Positions 38,147 to 47,049 of a stretch of 64,000 bases of DNA are shown here, piece by piece; positions within the stretch are counted from its first letter, which is position 1; each line of letters begins with the position of its first letter. The stretch spans positions 34,570 through 98,569 of the forward strand of contig NZ_VBRY01000012.1 in assembly GCF_005818865.1 (NCBI RefSeq). The letters are read 5' to 3'. The position numbers were made by a program, and so were the translations under genes. Source of the stretch: Mariprofundus erugo (lineage in GTDB: Bacteria; Pseudomonadota; Zetaproteobacteria; Mariprofundales; Mariprofundaceae). The notes under the pieces were generated by a model. The model saw only the letters and a program-made list of their open reading frames with translations, searched no databases and was not told the origin of the DNA.

Positions 38147-38152
38147 CATAAT
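38147..38152 (+). promoter_or_regulatory. Candidate -10 element of activator-dependent promoter
   Basis: CATAAT differs from the consensus -10 by one base. No good -35 is present 17 bases upstream (AGGTAC), as expected if the CRP-like protein bound at 38109-38124 supplies activation. The start codon of the propeller gene is about 60 bases downstream. Confidence 0.5.
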
Positions 38153-38216
38153 GCCGCGATTGTATGTCTGGCTGACCGGTGTACGCTGGTCGGTGCGTGA
38201 AAACGAAGGGGGCAAT

Positions 38217-39305
38217 ATGCGAAAGAAGTGGGTGGTGGCAGGTTTTGCACTTGCAATGCTGGGGGCCGAGATTGCGTCAGCCGCAGCCGGATCGAGCCAA
38301 AGTGCCGAACCATTGTATCCGGTGACGCCGCTGATTACCGAAAAGGGCGTAGATACCGTTTATCCCTCTGTTGCCGGCGACTTCATGGTTTACAGTACCA
38401 TGACGCTGAAGCATGCCGGTGTTGTGCGTGTGTCAAAGCAGTCGCCACAATCAGCTGTGCGCGAAGTCGCGTCGATGACGCTGAATGAAGCCATTCGCTT
38501 TGGTGTTGCGGTAAACGATGGCTCGGTCGGTTATGTCAGCAATCGTTTGGGGCCTGTCTCTGCGTGGATGTGGCGGGGGCACGGTGAAAGCCATGTCGCC
38601 ATTGTTTCCGGCAATATTTATCGCGGTGGTGTGATTCCTTACCATCTCAACGCCAGTGCCGATGGGCAGGTCTGGTGCTATGACACGCCGTTTGAAAAAT
38701 TGCGTCAGAATGAGATGCTGAACTCCTATGCCCAGTCTCCCGAGTTTGAGCTGACCGGACAGCTGTGGCGTACCTACGATTATGACAGCTTCAGAATCAA
38801 GGCTGGCTACAAGGCTACTGAAACAGGCAATGGCAATAAGTTTGATCCGCCATCACTCTACATCTTCAATCGTAAATCCGGTGATTTGACGATGATTCCC
38901 AACGCATTTAACGGTGCCATCTCCCCTGATGGCAGCAGGATTGTATTTACACGCGAGGTGAATGGTAATTACGATCTGTGGATGCAGCAGATCGATGGTG
39001 GCGAGCTGGTACAGCTTACCGATTCACCGTTCGGGGATTTTGAGCCTCAATGGAGTCCCGATGGCAGCAAGCTGGTGTTTGTTTCCAATCGCGATGCCGC
39101 AGGCTCTGTGATGAGAACCTCTATCTATATGCTTGATCTTGCTTCGGGCAAGGTCACCCGTTTGACCAATGCCGAGCGGGCAACCGATGGTGGTCCGGCC
39201 TGGATGGATGAGCACTCGATTGTGTTTCACTCGAACAGGGATCCTCAGAAGCCGCAAACATCGACCTCATCTAAATGGAATATCTGGCAACTTAAGCTGA
39301 ATTAA
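38217..39305 (+). CDS. Secreted beta-propeller (PD40/TolB-like) protein
   Basis: This 362-residue protein has a signal peptide (cleavage likely near ASAAA) and repeated WD40-like PD40 blades: AISPDGSRIVFTREVNG, PQWSPDGSKLVFVSNRD and HSIVFHSNRDPQ. Such propellers resemble the C-terminal part of TolB, but the N-terminal TolB domain and length (about 430) are not matched, so I do not call it TolB. It is probably periplasmic. The ATG at 38217 follows GAAGGGGGC. A second propeller gene follows after nine bases. Confidence 0.8.
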   Translation: MRKKWVVAGFALAMLGAEIASAAAGSSQSAEPLYPVTPLITEKGVDTVYPSVAGDFMVYSTMTLKHAGVVRVSKQSPQSAVREVASMTLNEAIRFGVAVNDGSVGYVSNRLGPVSAWMWRGHGESHVAIVSGNIYRGGVIPYHLNASADGQVWCYDTPFEKLRQNEMLNSYAQSPEFELTGQLWRTYDYDSFRIKAGYKATETGNGNKFDPPSLYIFNRKSGDLTMIPNAFNGAISPDGSRIVFTREVNGNYDLWMQQIDGGELVQLTDSPFGDFEPQWSPDGSKLVFVSNRDAAGSVMRTSIYMLDLASGKVTRLTNAERATDGGPAWMDEHSIVFHSNRDPQKPQTSTSSKWNIWQLKLN

Positions 39306-39313
39306 GGCTGTAT

Positions 39314-40378
39314 ATGGCCATGATGCGCATGCTGATAGCTCTTGCGGTAATGATGCTGGCGGTTTCGCCGGCACATGCCGGAGGTTTTATTGACTGGCTG
39401 GATGAAGGCTCATCGCGACATGATGTCGATAGAGCCGATGGTGATGGCGCCGTATTGTTAACCCTGGAGGCAGGGGAAAACGAGATGTATCCGAAGGTTT
39501 CTCCGGACGGGAAATATTTGCTGGTGATTGCGGGCAAGCATGGCAAGCCGGTGATTTCACTGCGAATGCTTGAAAATGGTGATCCGGTTCATGTCGTCGG
39601 TGACTATGACCAGCAGATCCCGGACTCCATTGCCTGGCATGGCAATGACGAAATCACCTTTCTCTCATATCGCAGCGACAGTCTGGGTTTATGGCGCAAG
39701 CCTGTGACGGGCGGTGTTTTGCGTACGCTCGACCGCAGGCTGGATGGAGAGCTGCGGACGCCGCTGATTCTCGATGATGAAAGTGTCATTGCGGTGCGTC
39801 TGGATACTGCTGCCGATCATGGTGGTGGTGACAGGCAGCATGGCGAACCGCTCTTTACAAACTGGCAGGTGCCTGGAAAACACCCGAGTATTGCCCGGAT
39901 TAGCGGCCAGGGGGCAGAGGTTGAACTGGCAGCCGGGGTGAATCCGGCCCTCTCTCCGGATGGCACCCGTATTGCATTTTCCATGCAGGAAAAGCATAAC
40001 TGGCATCTGTTCATGATGAATGTGGATGGTTCGGATCTGGTTCAGCTGACGGAAGGGGATCATGTGGATGCCCAGCCGGCCTGGAGTCCGGACGGACGCT
40101 GGCTCGCCTTTACCTCCAATCGCTCCGTCGATGGTGAGGAGGAAGAGCATCATAACAACAACTGGAATATATGGTTGATTGGTCGCGATGGCCGTAATCT
40201 CATGCGCCTGACCAGTGACAAGGCACGGGATGGAGCTCCGAGTATCGCCAATAATGGCAAGGTTTATTTTCACTCGGATCGCCACATTGAACGGGATGAC
40301 GAGCAGGAGCATCAGGTGCGGGGGGCAACCTCCGGCTTTCATATCTGGTCCATTGAGTTGCCAGCCAAGGTGAGCTGA
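39314..40378 (+). CDS. Secreted beta-propeller (PD40) protein, second of pair
   Basis: This 354-residue protein has a signal peptide (cleavage likely after AHAG) and several PD40 blades (PKVSPDGKYLLVIAG, ALSPDGTRIAFSMQEKH, PAWSPDGRWLAFTSNRS). Blade pattern and closing motif (SGFHIWSIEL, compare KWNIWQLKL in the gene before) suggest that the pair arose by duplication and divergence. Function is unknown; periplasmic binding or scaffolding is plausible. It lies nine bases after its neighbour and presumably shares the CRP-like promoter. Confidence 0.8.
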   Translation: MAMMRMLIALAVMMLAVSPAHAGGFIDWLDEGSSRHDVDRADGDGAVLLTLEAGENEMYPKVSPDGKYLLVIAGKHGKPVISLRMLENGDPVHVVGDYDQQIPDSIAWHGNDEITFLSYRSDSLGLWRKPVTGGVLRTLDRRLDGELRTPLILDDESVIAVRLDTAADHGGGDRQHGEPLFTNWQVPGKHPSIARISGQGAEVELAAGVNPALSPDGTRIAFSMQEKHNWHLFMMNVDGSDLVQLTEGDHVDAQPAWSPDGRWLAFTSNRSVDGEEEEHHNNNWNIWLIGRDGRNLMRLTSDKARDGAPSIANNGKVYFHSDRHIERDDEQEHQVRGATSGFHIWSIELPAKVS

Positions 40379-40425
40379 TTCTGGCGATGGCGGTTTGCAG
40401 TCGTTTCCGTCCATATTCCGGCTGC

Positions 40426-40450
40426 AGAAAAATAAATATAAAATTTTTCT
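40426..40450. repeat. AT-rich inverted repeat after propeller genes
   Basis: AGAAAAAT and ATTTTTCT form a perfect 8-bp inverted repeat around a nine-base A/T loop. It could be a weak terminator for the propeller operon or an AT-rich promoter/operator for the next small gene. Confidence 0.5.
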
Positions 40451-40486
40451 AAAGTCGGCCATTTCCTCTCCGATAGAAAGTGGTGC

Positions 40487-40510
40487 GGGAACCATGCAAT
40501 GCCGGTTCCC
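40487..40510. repeat. Inverted repeat upstream of small gene
   Basis: GGGAACC and GGTTCCC form a perfect 7-bp repeat with a ten-base loop, 27 bases upstream of the small gene at 40537. It could be an operator or a 5' UTR hairpin. Confidence 0.5.
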
Positions 40511-40536
40511 AGCCCTGGAATGACAAAGGAGCGGTT

Positions 40537-40752
40537 GTGGGTTTCTCGATTTCACCGGTTGATGGGTTTATCACGCGACTGCTTCAGCAGACCCATCAGT
40601 CTGCGGCCAAGGCACCGGCCAGTGCGCAGCCACAGGCTCAGAAGCCGGATCAGGTTTCCATTTCCAGCGAGGCTCGTCAGGCCGGTCAGGTGGCAGGAAA
40701 TGATGCCCTCGAATCGCGCTTGATGGATCTCTATAACAGAAAGGGTGTTTAA
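40537..40752 (+). CDS. Small Ala/Gln-rich protein of unknown function (71 aa)
   Basis: A GTG at 40537 follows AAAGGAGCGGTT, a good ribosome site. The product starts GFSISPVDGFITRLL, passes through an Ala/Pro/Gln-rich linker and contains DQVSISSEARQAGQ, reminiscent of the V-x-I/L-S-x-E-A-R motif seen in FlgM-like and other small proteobacterial proteins, then ends in a short helix (LMDLYNRKG). I cannot assign a function. The frame extends upstream to 40480, through the inverted repeat, without good initiation signals. Confidence 0.6.
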   Translation: MGFSISPVDGFITRLLQQTHQSAAKAPASAQPQAQKPDQVSISSEARQAGQVAGNDALESRLMDLYNRKGV

Positions 40753-40886
40753 GGCGACACCGGTTGATTGCCACTCTGGCAAAAATCAGTCCAGTATCTG
40801 TCGAATCACCGATCCGGAGATGTCATCCTGAAGAGCCTGACGGCTTAGCTCGCTTGTATCGAATCGTAACGGTGGCTTGCCCGTGA

Positions 40887-42314
40887 TCAGGGTTGATGGA
40901 TGAAGTAGCAGTTCTTGCCGTTCTTCTTCGCTTTATACATGGCATGGTCGGCCGCCTTGATCAGTGTATCCCGGTTCATGTTATCATCAGGATAAAATGC
41001 AATGCCCATGCTGAGTGTGATCGAGTATTCGGGGCCGATATGGTGATATGGTTGGGCCACCTGTTTGATCAGGTTATCGGCCACATGCTGAACCGATGTG
41101 CGGCAGCTGACCTCGTTGAGGATGATGGTGAATTCATCCCCCCCCATACGGGCGACAGTATCCACCTCCCGCACGCTGGCACGCAGTCTGTGGGCAACCT
41201 CGGTCAGTAACTCATCCCCCGCTTTATGTCCCAGTGAGTCATTGACCGCTTTAAACCCATCCAGATCAAGGTAGAGGATGGCAAATCCCTGTTTATGTCT
41301 GCGCGCCTGGGCCAGGGCCTGATCAACGCGATCAAGGAACAGCCCTCTGTTGGCGAGGCCTGTCAGCTGATCAAAGTGAGCCATCTGCATCAGGCGCTTT
41401 TCGGAGGCCTTTCGTTCTGTGATATCGTGCAATACCCCCTGCAGGTAGAGATCATGCTCATGCTCTCTTACCGTGGCGGCGGCATCCTTAAACCAGATGT
41501 CACGCCCGTCTTTTGCGCGGATCCGGTATTCTGAATGAAAGGGGGTGTTGTTTTGCATGCTCAGCTCTATTTCGGCGAGCACGCGGTCGCGATCGTCCGG
41601 GTGAATGTGCTGTGGCCATGGCTCAGGTTTGTCCAGCAGCTCTCCCTGTCGATAGCCGAGAATTTCCTCTGCCTGCGGGCTGACGAAAAGCAGTCGGCTG
41701 CGATCAAGGGTGGTGATATAGGTGATGGCGGGGATCTGCTCAACCAGGTTGCGGAAGGTTGCAACGGACTTTTCAAGATCCTCTTCAATTCTTCTGCTTT
41801 CCGCCAGTTGATTGATGTTGTCAATCGCGACCGCCATCATGGATGTAAGCTGCTCAAGTAACGCACGGGCTTCTGCCGTGAGTGGCGATGATGTTTCGGA
41901 AAAGAGAAGCAGGCAGGCGTTCAGTTCACCATGCTGATTGGTCACGGGGATGGCCAGCATTTGTCTGCTGTGAGCCAGGGCGGGGAGATGGGCCGCATCG
42001 AACAGAGGTGGTTTGGTGCCATGCTGGATGATGGTGATATGTTTATGCCGGTGCAGGCTTTTCAGCCAGTAATTGCCGCCGTTGATCTGTAGCTGGCAGG
42101 GGTGCCAGCCATTCGTATCACAATATTCATACACTTCCAGCTGGTCGTCGCTGATGCGTCCTGCCGCTGCTGCGCTGGCAGGGAAGAGCTGGGTGGATGT
42201 GATGATGCCTACGCGCATAATGGCATCGATATCGGTGCAGCGGTGCATGTGATTACTGGCAGCAGTAAAAATCGAAACAAGGTCAATGTGGCTCTTCTGA
42301 AGAGCGCCTTCCAT
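40887..42314 (-). CDS. Cytosolic diguanylate cyclase with GAF and PAS domains
   Basis: This 475-residue protein has a GAF-like N-terminal domain (about 1-170), a PAS domain with PAC segment (about 185-310) and a GGDEF domain (about 315-475). The GGDEF signature is intact near residue 390 and is preceded by REVD at the spacing of the c-di-GMP inhibitory site, so it is probably active and product-inhibited. There is no membrane segment. It shares its GGDEF-domain wording (REVDTVAR, then GGDEF) with the cyclase at 30869, suggesting duplication. The 217 bases upstream hold the ppdK terminator and its own unmapped promoter. Confidence 0.92.
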   Translation of the reverse strand: MEGALQKSHIDLVSIFTAASNHMHRCTDIDAIMRVGIITSTQLFPASAAAAGRISDDQLEVYEYCDTNGWHPCQLQINGGNYWLKSLHRHKHITIIQHGTKPPLFDAAHLPALAHSRQMLAIPVTNQHGELNACLLLFSETSSPLTAEARALLEQLTSMMAVAIDNINQLAESRRIEEDLEKSVATFRNLVEQIPAITYITTLDRSRLLFVSPQAEEILGYRQGELLDKPEPWPQHIHPDDRDRVLAEIELSMQNNTPFHSEYRIRAKDGRDIWFKDAAATVREHEHDLYLQGVLHDITERKASEKRLMQMAHFDQLTGLANRGLFLDRVDQALAQARRHKQGFAILYLDLDGFKAVNDSLGHKAGDELLTEVAHRLRASVREVDTVARMGGDEFTIILNEVSCRTSVQHVADNLIKQVAQPYHHIGPEYSITLSMGIAFYPDDNMNRDTLIKAADHAMYKAKKNGKNCYFIHQP

Positions 42315-42481
42315 GCAATACCCCTTTGGTGCTGGCGATGCTGCGCCAATATCACGTAACCATATACGAACGTTACATCGATATGAGCAATTGTCATGCC
42401 TAAAAAATGCGATGGCATCTGTCCTGTGTCAGCCCGGCAGGCTTCCCGGTGCTGATCCATGCGGGTTGTCCATGTGGACGG

Positions 42482-42525
42482 ATAAAGGCCGCTACAATCC
42501 GGCCTGATAGCCGGATTGTAGCGGC
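42482..42525 (-). terminator. Terminator after ppdK
   Basis: GCCGCTACAATCCGG (42488-42502) and its exact complement (42511-42525) form a 15-bp perfect stem with an eight-base loop. On the minus strand it is followed by CTTTATC. It begins seven bases after the ppdK stop, fitting a terminator for that gene. The T-tract is short but the stem is very strong. Confidence 0.8.
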
Positions 42526-42531
42526 TGGTAG

Positions 42532-45306
42532 TCACGCGGTTGGCTGCAGCAGGGCTGCATGCGCTGCTGCCAGACGTGCAATCGGTACGCGCGGACCGGA
42601 ACAGGATACATAGCTGAGTCCGATGCCGTGGCAGAAGCGGATCGAAGCGGGGTGTCCGCCATGCTCACCGCAAATGCCGATCTTGAGATCAGGTTTGGTT
42701 GTACGCCCCCAGCCGATGGCAAGTTCCATGAGTTTGCCCACGCCATGGGTATCCAGGACCTCAAATGGATTATCGCGAAGAATTCCGCTCTCATTGTAGA
42801 GTGGCAGAAACTTGTTTTCGGCATCTTCGCGCGAGAATGAGAATGTGGCCTGGGTCAGATCGTTGGTGCCAAAGCTGAAGAAATCGGCCTCTTTCGCCAG
42901 TGTCTCCGCTCGCATGCAGGCCCGTACAACCTCAATCATGGTGCCGAATTTGAAGATCGGGGAGAACCCGAAATCCGCTGACACCTGTTTATTAATATGG
43001 TCCACATTTTTTCTGACTGCCCTGAGTTCTTCGGGGGTGCAGACCTGGGGCACCATGATTTCAGGGTACACATCAACACCCTGTTTGTGGCATTCACAGG
43101 CTGCCTCAAGGATAGCCCGGATCTGCATGGCATAAATTTCAGGGTAGGTGATGCCGAGTCGTACACCGCGATGGCCCAGCATCGGATTGACCTCGAACAG
43201 GGAGCGAACTTTTTTCAGAATCGCCTCCTTTTTGTCGATCGCCTCATCGACCAGTGATGAATCAGCCACCCTGATGACCTGAGGTAACCCTGATCCACCC
43301 TGAGCCCCGTTCGGGAAGAGCAGCGAGATGGTGTCGGAAAGGATTTCCGCTCCTCTCAGCGAGTCGCGCAAATGGCGCAGTTGTTTCAAATCAGAGATCA
43401 GCTGCTGCTCGGAAGGGAGGAACTCGTGAATCGGCGGATCAAGCAGGCGAACAGTGACCGGATTGGGCGCCATGGTTTTGAACAGGGCTATGAAATCATG
43501 GCGCTGGATTGGCAACAGTTTGTCGAGAGCTGCCTGGCGCTGTTCCAGCGAGTCGGCAACAATCATCTCCAGTACAATGGGCAGGCGGTCAGAGGCGTTG
43601 AACATCCGTTCGGTGCGACACAAACCAATGCCCATGGCACCATATTTTAATGCACGCTCGGCATCGACCGGGATATCGGCATTGGCCAGCACTTTCAGGC
43701 GGGCAGCCTGATCAGCCCATGACAGCAGCGTTTTCAGTTCATCGGTGAATTCCGCCTCGACTGTGTTGACCGTACCGAGATAGACATTGCCGGTGGTGCC
43801 GTCCACGGTGATCAGGTCTCCTTCCTTGATGATAACATCCCCGATATGGGCGCGGCGTGCAGTGACATCGACCTCAATGCCTTCGGCACCGGCTACGCAG
43901 GGTTTGCCCATGCCGCGTGCGACCACGGCAGCATGACTTGTTTTGCCGCCTCGGCTGGTAAGGATCGCCTGAGAGGCGAAGAAGCCGTGTATGTCTTCCG
44001 GTTTTGTTTCCTCTCTGAGCAGGATAATGCGCTTGCCCGTGCGTCCCTGTTGCTCGGCGCGGTCTGCATCAAAGACCACATGACCGGAAGCTGCACCCGG
44101 ACTGGCCGGCAGGCCGCAGGCGATAGGGGTGGCGCCTGCATGGGCGTCAAGACGGGGGAACAGCATCTGTTCGAGCGATTCGGGGTTGATGCGCAGCAAT
44201 GCCGCTTCCCTGCTGATCAGCCCCTCCTCAACCAGTTCGACGGAGGTGCGTACCATCGCCTGTGTATTCATTTTGCCGTTGCGTGTCTGCAGGCAGTAGA
44301 GGGTGCCTTTTTCGATGGTGAACTCAAAGTCCTGGATTTCATGATAGTGACTTTCGAGCTTGCCACGCAGCTCCTCCAGCTGGCGGTAGAGGTCCGGCAT
44401 TTCCGTGCGCATACGGGCGATCGGCTTGGGCGTGCGGATGCCTGCCACGACATCTTCGCCCTGCGCGTTGACCAGATATTCACCGAAAAACTCGTTTACA
44501 CCGGTGCCCGGGTTGCGGGTAAAGGCAACGCCGGTAGCAGAATCGTTGCCACGGTTGCCAAAAACCATGGTGCAGATATTGACGGCTGTGCCGTTGGCCA
44601 TGCCCGGGGTGATTTTGAATTCGCGCCGGTAATCGATGGCACGCCTTCCCATCCAGGAGTTGAACACCGCCTTGATGGCCAGCTCAAGCTGCTCGAACGG
44701 ATCTTCAGGGAATGGTCGGCCGGTCTGGCTGTGTACCACCTCAAGAAACAGTCCGGTAATCTCTTTCATATTTTCGGCTGACAGGCCGACGTCTTCCCTG
44801 ACACCTTCACGATGTTTGATGGCTTCGAAAGGTTCATCGAACAGCTCGTCAGGAATATCGAGAGCGACCTTGCCGAAGAGCTGGATAAAGCGGCGGTAGG
44901 CATCATAGGCAAAACGCTCATCACCGGTTTGTTCGATTTCACCCTGCAGGGTGTGCCGGTTCAGTCCCAGATTCAGAATGGTGTCCATCATGCCGGGCAT
45001 GGACATCGCGGCACCCGAGCGAACCGATACAAGTAACGGGTTGTGGGCATCGCCAAAGCCCTTGCCTGTCATCTGCTCAAGGGCGGCCATCTGTTCTCGT
45101 ACCTGCTGCATGACGCTACCCGGCAGGGTGCGATTGGCGCCGAGATATTCGAGGCATGCTTCGGTGGTAATGGTGAATCCGGGGGGAACATTGAGGCCGA
45201 TCTGGGTCATCTCACAGAGATTGGCGCCTTTACCTCCCAGCAGCATTTTGTTGTGGCCATCTCCCTGTTGAAAGGAATAGACATATCGTTTGGTTGCGTC
45301 TGTCAT
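42532..45306 (-). CDS. ppdK: Pyruvate, phosphate dikinase
   Basis: PPDK interconverts pyruvate, ATP and Pi with PEP, AMP and PPi; in autotrophs it usually runs toward PEP. The 924-residue protein has the nucleotide-binding GGKGANLCEM at the N-terminus, the central phospho-His domain with GGKTSHAAVVARG, and the C-terminal PEP/pyruvate barrel with CGEHGGHP. The ATG at 45306 follows GGAG and gives MTDATKRYVYSF, the usual start; an upstream in-frame ATG (45390) adds unrelated residues. It feeds PEP to the gluconeogenic and glycogen genes nearby. Confidence 0.96.
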   Translation of the reverse strand: MTDATKRYVYSFQQGDGHNKMLLGGKGANLCEMTQIGLNVPPGFTITTEACLEYLGANRTLPGSVMQQVREQMAALEQMTGKGFGDAHNPLLVSVRSGAAMSMPGMMDTILNLGLNRHTLQGEIEQTGDERFAYDAYRRFIQLFGKVALDIPDELFDEPFEAIKHREGVREDVGLSAENMKEITGLFLEVVHSQTGRPFPEDPFEQLELAIKAVFNSWMGRRAIDYRREFKITPGMANGTAVNICTMVFGNRGNDSATGVAFTRNPGTGVNEFFGEYLVNAQGEDVVAGIRTPKPIARMRTEMPDLYRQLEELRGKLESHYHEIQDFEFTIEKGTLYCLQTRNGKMNTQAMVRTSVELVEEGLISREAALLRINPESLEQMLFPRLDAHAGATPIACGLPASPGAASGHVVFDADRAEQQGRTGKRIILLREETKPEDIHGFFASQAILTSRGGKTSHAAVVARGMGKPCVAGAEGIEVDVTARRAHIGDVIIKEGDLITVDGTTGNVYLGTVNTVEAEFTDELKTLLSWADQAARLKVLANADIPVDAERALKYGAMGIGLCRTERMFNASDRLPIVLEMIVADSLEQRQAALDKLLPIQRHDFIALFKTMAPNPVTVRLLDPPIHEFLPSEQQLISDLKQLRHLRDSLRGAEILSDTISLLFPNGAQGGSGLPQVIRVADSSLVDEAIDKKEAILKKVRSLFEVNPMLGHRGVRLGITYPEIYAMQIRAILEAACECHKQGVDVYPEIMVPQVCTPEELRAVRKNVDHINKQVSADFGFSPIFKFGTMIEVVRACMRAETLAKEADFFSFGTNDLTQATFSFSREDAENKFLPLYNESGILRDNPFEVLDTHGVGKLMELAIGWGRTTKPDLKIGICGEHGGHPASIRFCHGIGLSYVSCSGPRVPIARLAAAHAALLQPTA

Positions 45307-45635
45307 CTCGGGATCTCCAGTGTTTTTTGCCATGCGGAATGTGGCAGGGGAGTAGCGGCAAGTAACGGGTGAACTTTTGCGCCCTCGCATGGCAGATTAT
45401 ACCTGTTCTGTTGTCGATGGGAACAGCGGTTGTCGATGAAAAGCGACGCTAACACCGCCTCTGTTTATGCTTTCGGAGTCAAATTGACACGTGAGTATTG
45501 CGTGGGCTATATTGAGAGTGTTTCGCCATGTCCACGGCAACTGCCGGAGCGGTGGTGGTGGTCTTGAAATGGTTGACTGCCGATATAGGCGTGTCACTAT
45601 ACGCTTACCAGATGGGTTACAGTGAGGAGAAGAAT
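45307..45635. other. Divergent promoter region between ppdK and pal
   Basis: These 329 bases separate ppdK (-) and pal (+). They contain a near-consensus sigma-70 promoter toward pal (45484-45513) and a second weaker candidate with TTGACT at 45573 and CTATAC at 45597, closer to the pal start. Frames extending upstream from pal (from 45528) are not supported by the Pal family N-terminus. No other gene is visible. Confidence 0.55.
45484..45513 (+). promoter_or_regulatory. Sigma-70 promoter candidate for pal operon
   Basis: TTGACA (45484-45489), an 18-base spacer and TATATT (45508-45513) make one of the best housekeeping promoter matches in the window. The predicted start near 45520 would give a leader of about 115 bases before pal. 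Confidence 0.6.
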
Positions 45636-46163
45636 ATGGATTCAGTTCGTTCGATAAAAGCAGGTTCAACCAGGCAGATATTGATGGTAGCACTGGCTTC
45701 TGCTGCAATGGTTTTTGCCGGTTGCTCCAAGAAGGTAGACGTCACGACTGATAGCAGTGCGTCAAAGGCGAATGCAGGCAGCAATGCTGCTCAGCAGGAA
45801 GTACAGCCGATCAAGGGTGCTGATGCCAGCAAGCCTGCAACCAACGCGGTTTACTTCGCATTTGACAGCTCTGCACTGGATGCAGCGGGTAAGGCTACCC
45901 TGGATGCGTATGCAGCCTGGCTGAATGCCAACAACAGCGCCAGCATTACCATCGAAGGTAACTGTGATGAGCGTGGAAGCCGTGAATATAACCTGGCTCT
46001 GGGACAGCGTCGTGCCGACAGCGTGCGTGACTATCTGGCGGGTCAGGGTGTGATGGCTGCACGTATTGATACTGTTTCATTCGGTGAAGAGCGTCCTGTA
46101 TGCAAGGGTTCCGGTGAAGCATGCTGGGCTCAGAATCGTCGCGGCGACATTGTCAGCCGCTAA
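45636..46163 (+). CDS. pal: Peptidoglycan-associated lipoprotein Pal
   Basis: Pal anchors the outer membrane to peptidoglycan as part of the Tol-Pal system. The 175-residue product has a signal peptide with lipobox FAGC, a short disordered linker and an OmpA-like domain with YFAFDSS and the peptidoglycan-binding NCDERGSREYNLALGQRRA. The ATG at 45636 follows GAGGAGAAG. Unlike the usual order, tolQRAB are not upstream; ppdK is there on the other strand. Confidence 0.96.
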   Translation: MDSVRSIKAGSTRQILMVALASAAMVFAGCSKKVDVTTDSSASKANAGSNAAQQEVQPIKGADASKPATNAVYFAFDSSALDAAGKATLDAYAAWLNANNSASITIEGNCDERGSREYNLALGQRRADSVRDYLAGQGVMAARIDTVSFGEERPVCKGSGEACWAQNRRGDIVSR

Positions 46164-46173
46164 GACCAGCTTT

Positions 46174-47049
46174 GTGAAGGTCATCAGACGGCCACTGGTT
46201 TCGCCAGTGGCCGTCTCCTTGTTGTGCCTTGTCGCGTTTTCCGGTTGTGCCAATGACAGGAAGGTCATCTGGGAGCAGGACAAGCCGTCGTATACGGCGT
46301 CACTGCATGATCTTCAGCAGCAACAGCAGCAGCTGGCAGAGGCCAATCGTCAGCAGGATGAGGCGATGGCTGAGATCAGGGAAAAGCTTTCTGAAATCGA
46401 GTTGCTGACGCAGCTTTCCCAGTTGCAACAAGCCCAGATTCAGGCGCTTTCCGCCCAGATGGATGCGCTGCAGAAACATCGCACCGCAGCCGTTGCAGCA
46501 AGACCGGAAGCTCCTGCCGCAGTGGCCCATGTGGCTGCCAAAAAAGAGGCGACCCACCGGGTCTCTCCGGTAGAGGCGCCGACTGTACCGGTGGTGACCG
46601 AGACGCCGGCGGTAGATGTGGCCGCGCAGGCCGAGGCTGAGAAAAATGCTTATACAGCAGCATATCTGGCGCTGAAAAGCGGACGCTATGATGAGGCGTC
46701 CAGGGGCTTTAACAAACAGCTGGATATATATCCCAATGGCGAATATGCCGATCAGGCGTGGTACTGGCTTGGTGAGACGCGTTTGGCTCAGGGCGAAAAT
46801 GATAACGCAGTCAGTGCCTTCAAATTTGTGGCTGATCACTATCCAAACAGCGTGAAACATGGTGCGGCACTGTTCAAGCTGGCACAAATCTTTGCCACTT
46901 CGAACCATGCAGATCGCGCGGCTGAGTATTATCGCAAGCTGATCAATGATCATGGTGACTCTGCGATGGCTGAGCAGGCGCGCAGTGCATTGAAAGCTCT
47001 GGAGCAGCAAGCGCCTGCACCAGCAGCTACGACGGAGAGCGGCCAATAA
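46174..47049 (+). CDS. cpoB: CpoB (YbgF) TPR-containing cell-division coordinator
   Basis: CpoB links Tol-Pal function with peptidoglycan synthesis during division. The 291-residue protein has a signal segment, a Gln-rich coiled coil (DLQQQQQQLAEANRQQ) for trimerisation, an Ala/Pro linker, and C-terminal TPR repeats (YLALKSGRYDEASRGF, YPNGEYADQAWYWLGE, YRKLINDHG). The start at GTG 46174 gives a plausible export signal. A lipobox-like FSGC suggests it may be lipid-anchored, whereas E. coli CpoB is soluble. It follows pal by ten bases, the classic order. Confidence 0.9.
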   Translation: MKVIRRPLVSPVAVSLLCLVAFSGCANDRKVIWEQDKPSYTASLHDLQQQQQQLAEANRQQDEAMAEIREKLSEIELLTQLSQLQQAQIQALSAQMDALQKHRTAAVAARPEAPAAVAHVAAKKEATHRVSPVEAPTVPVVTETPAVDVAAQAEAEKNAYTAAYLALKSGRYDEASRGFNKQLDIYPNGEYADQAWYWLGETRLAQGENDNAVSAFKFVADHYPNSVKHGAALFKLAQIFATSNHADRAAEYYRKLINDHGDSAMAEQARSALKALEQQAPAPAATTESGQ

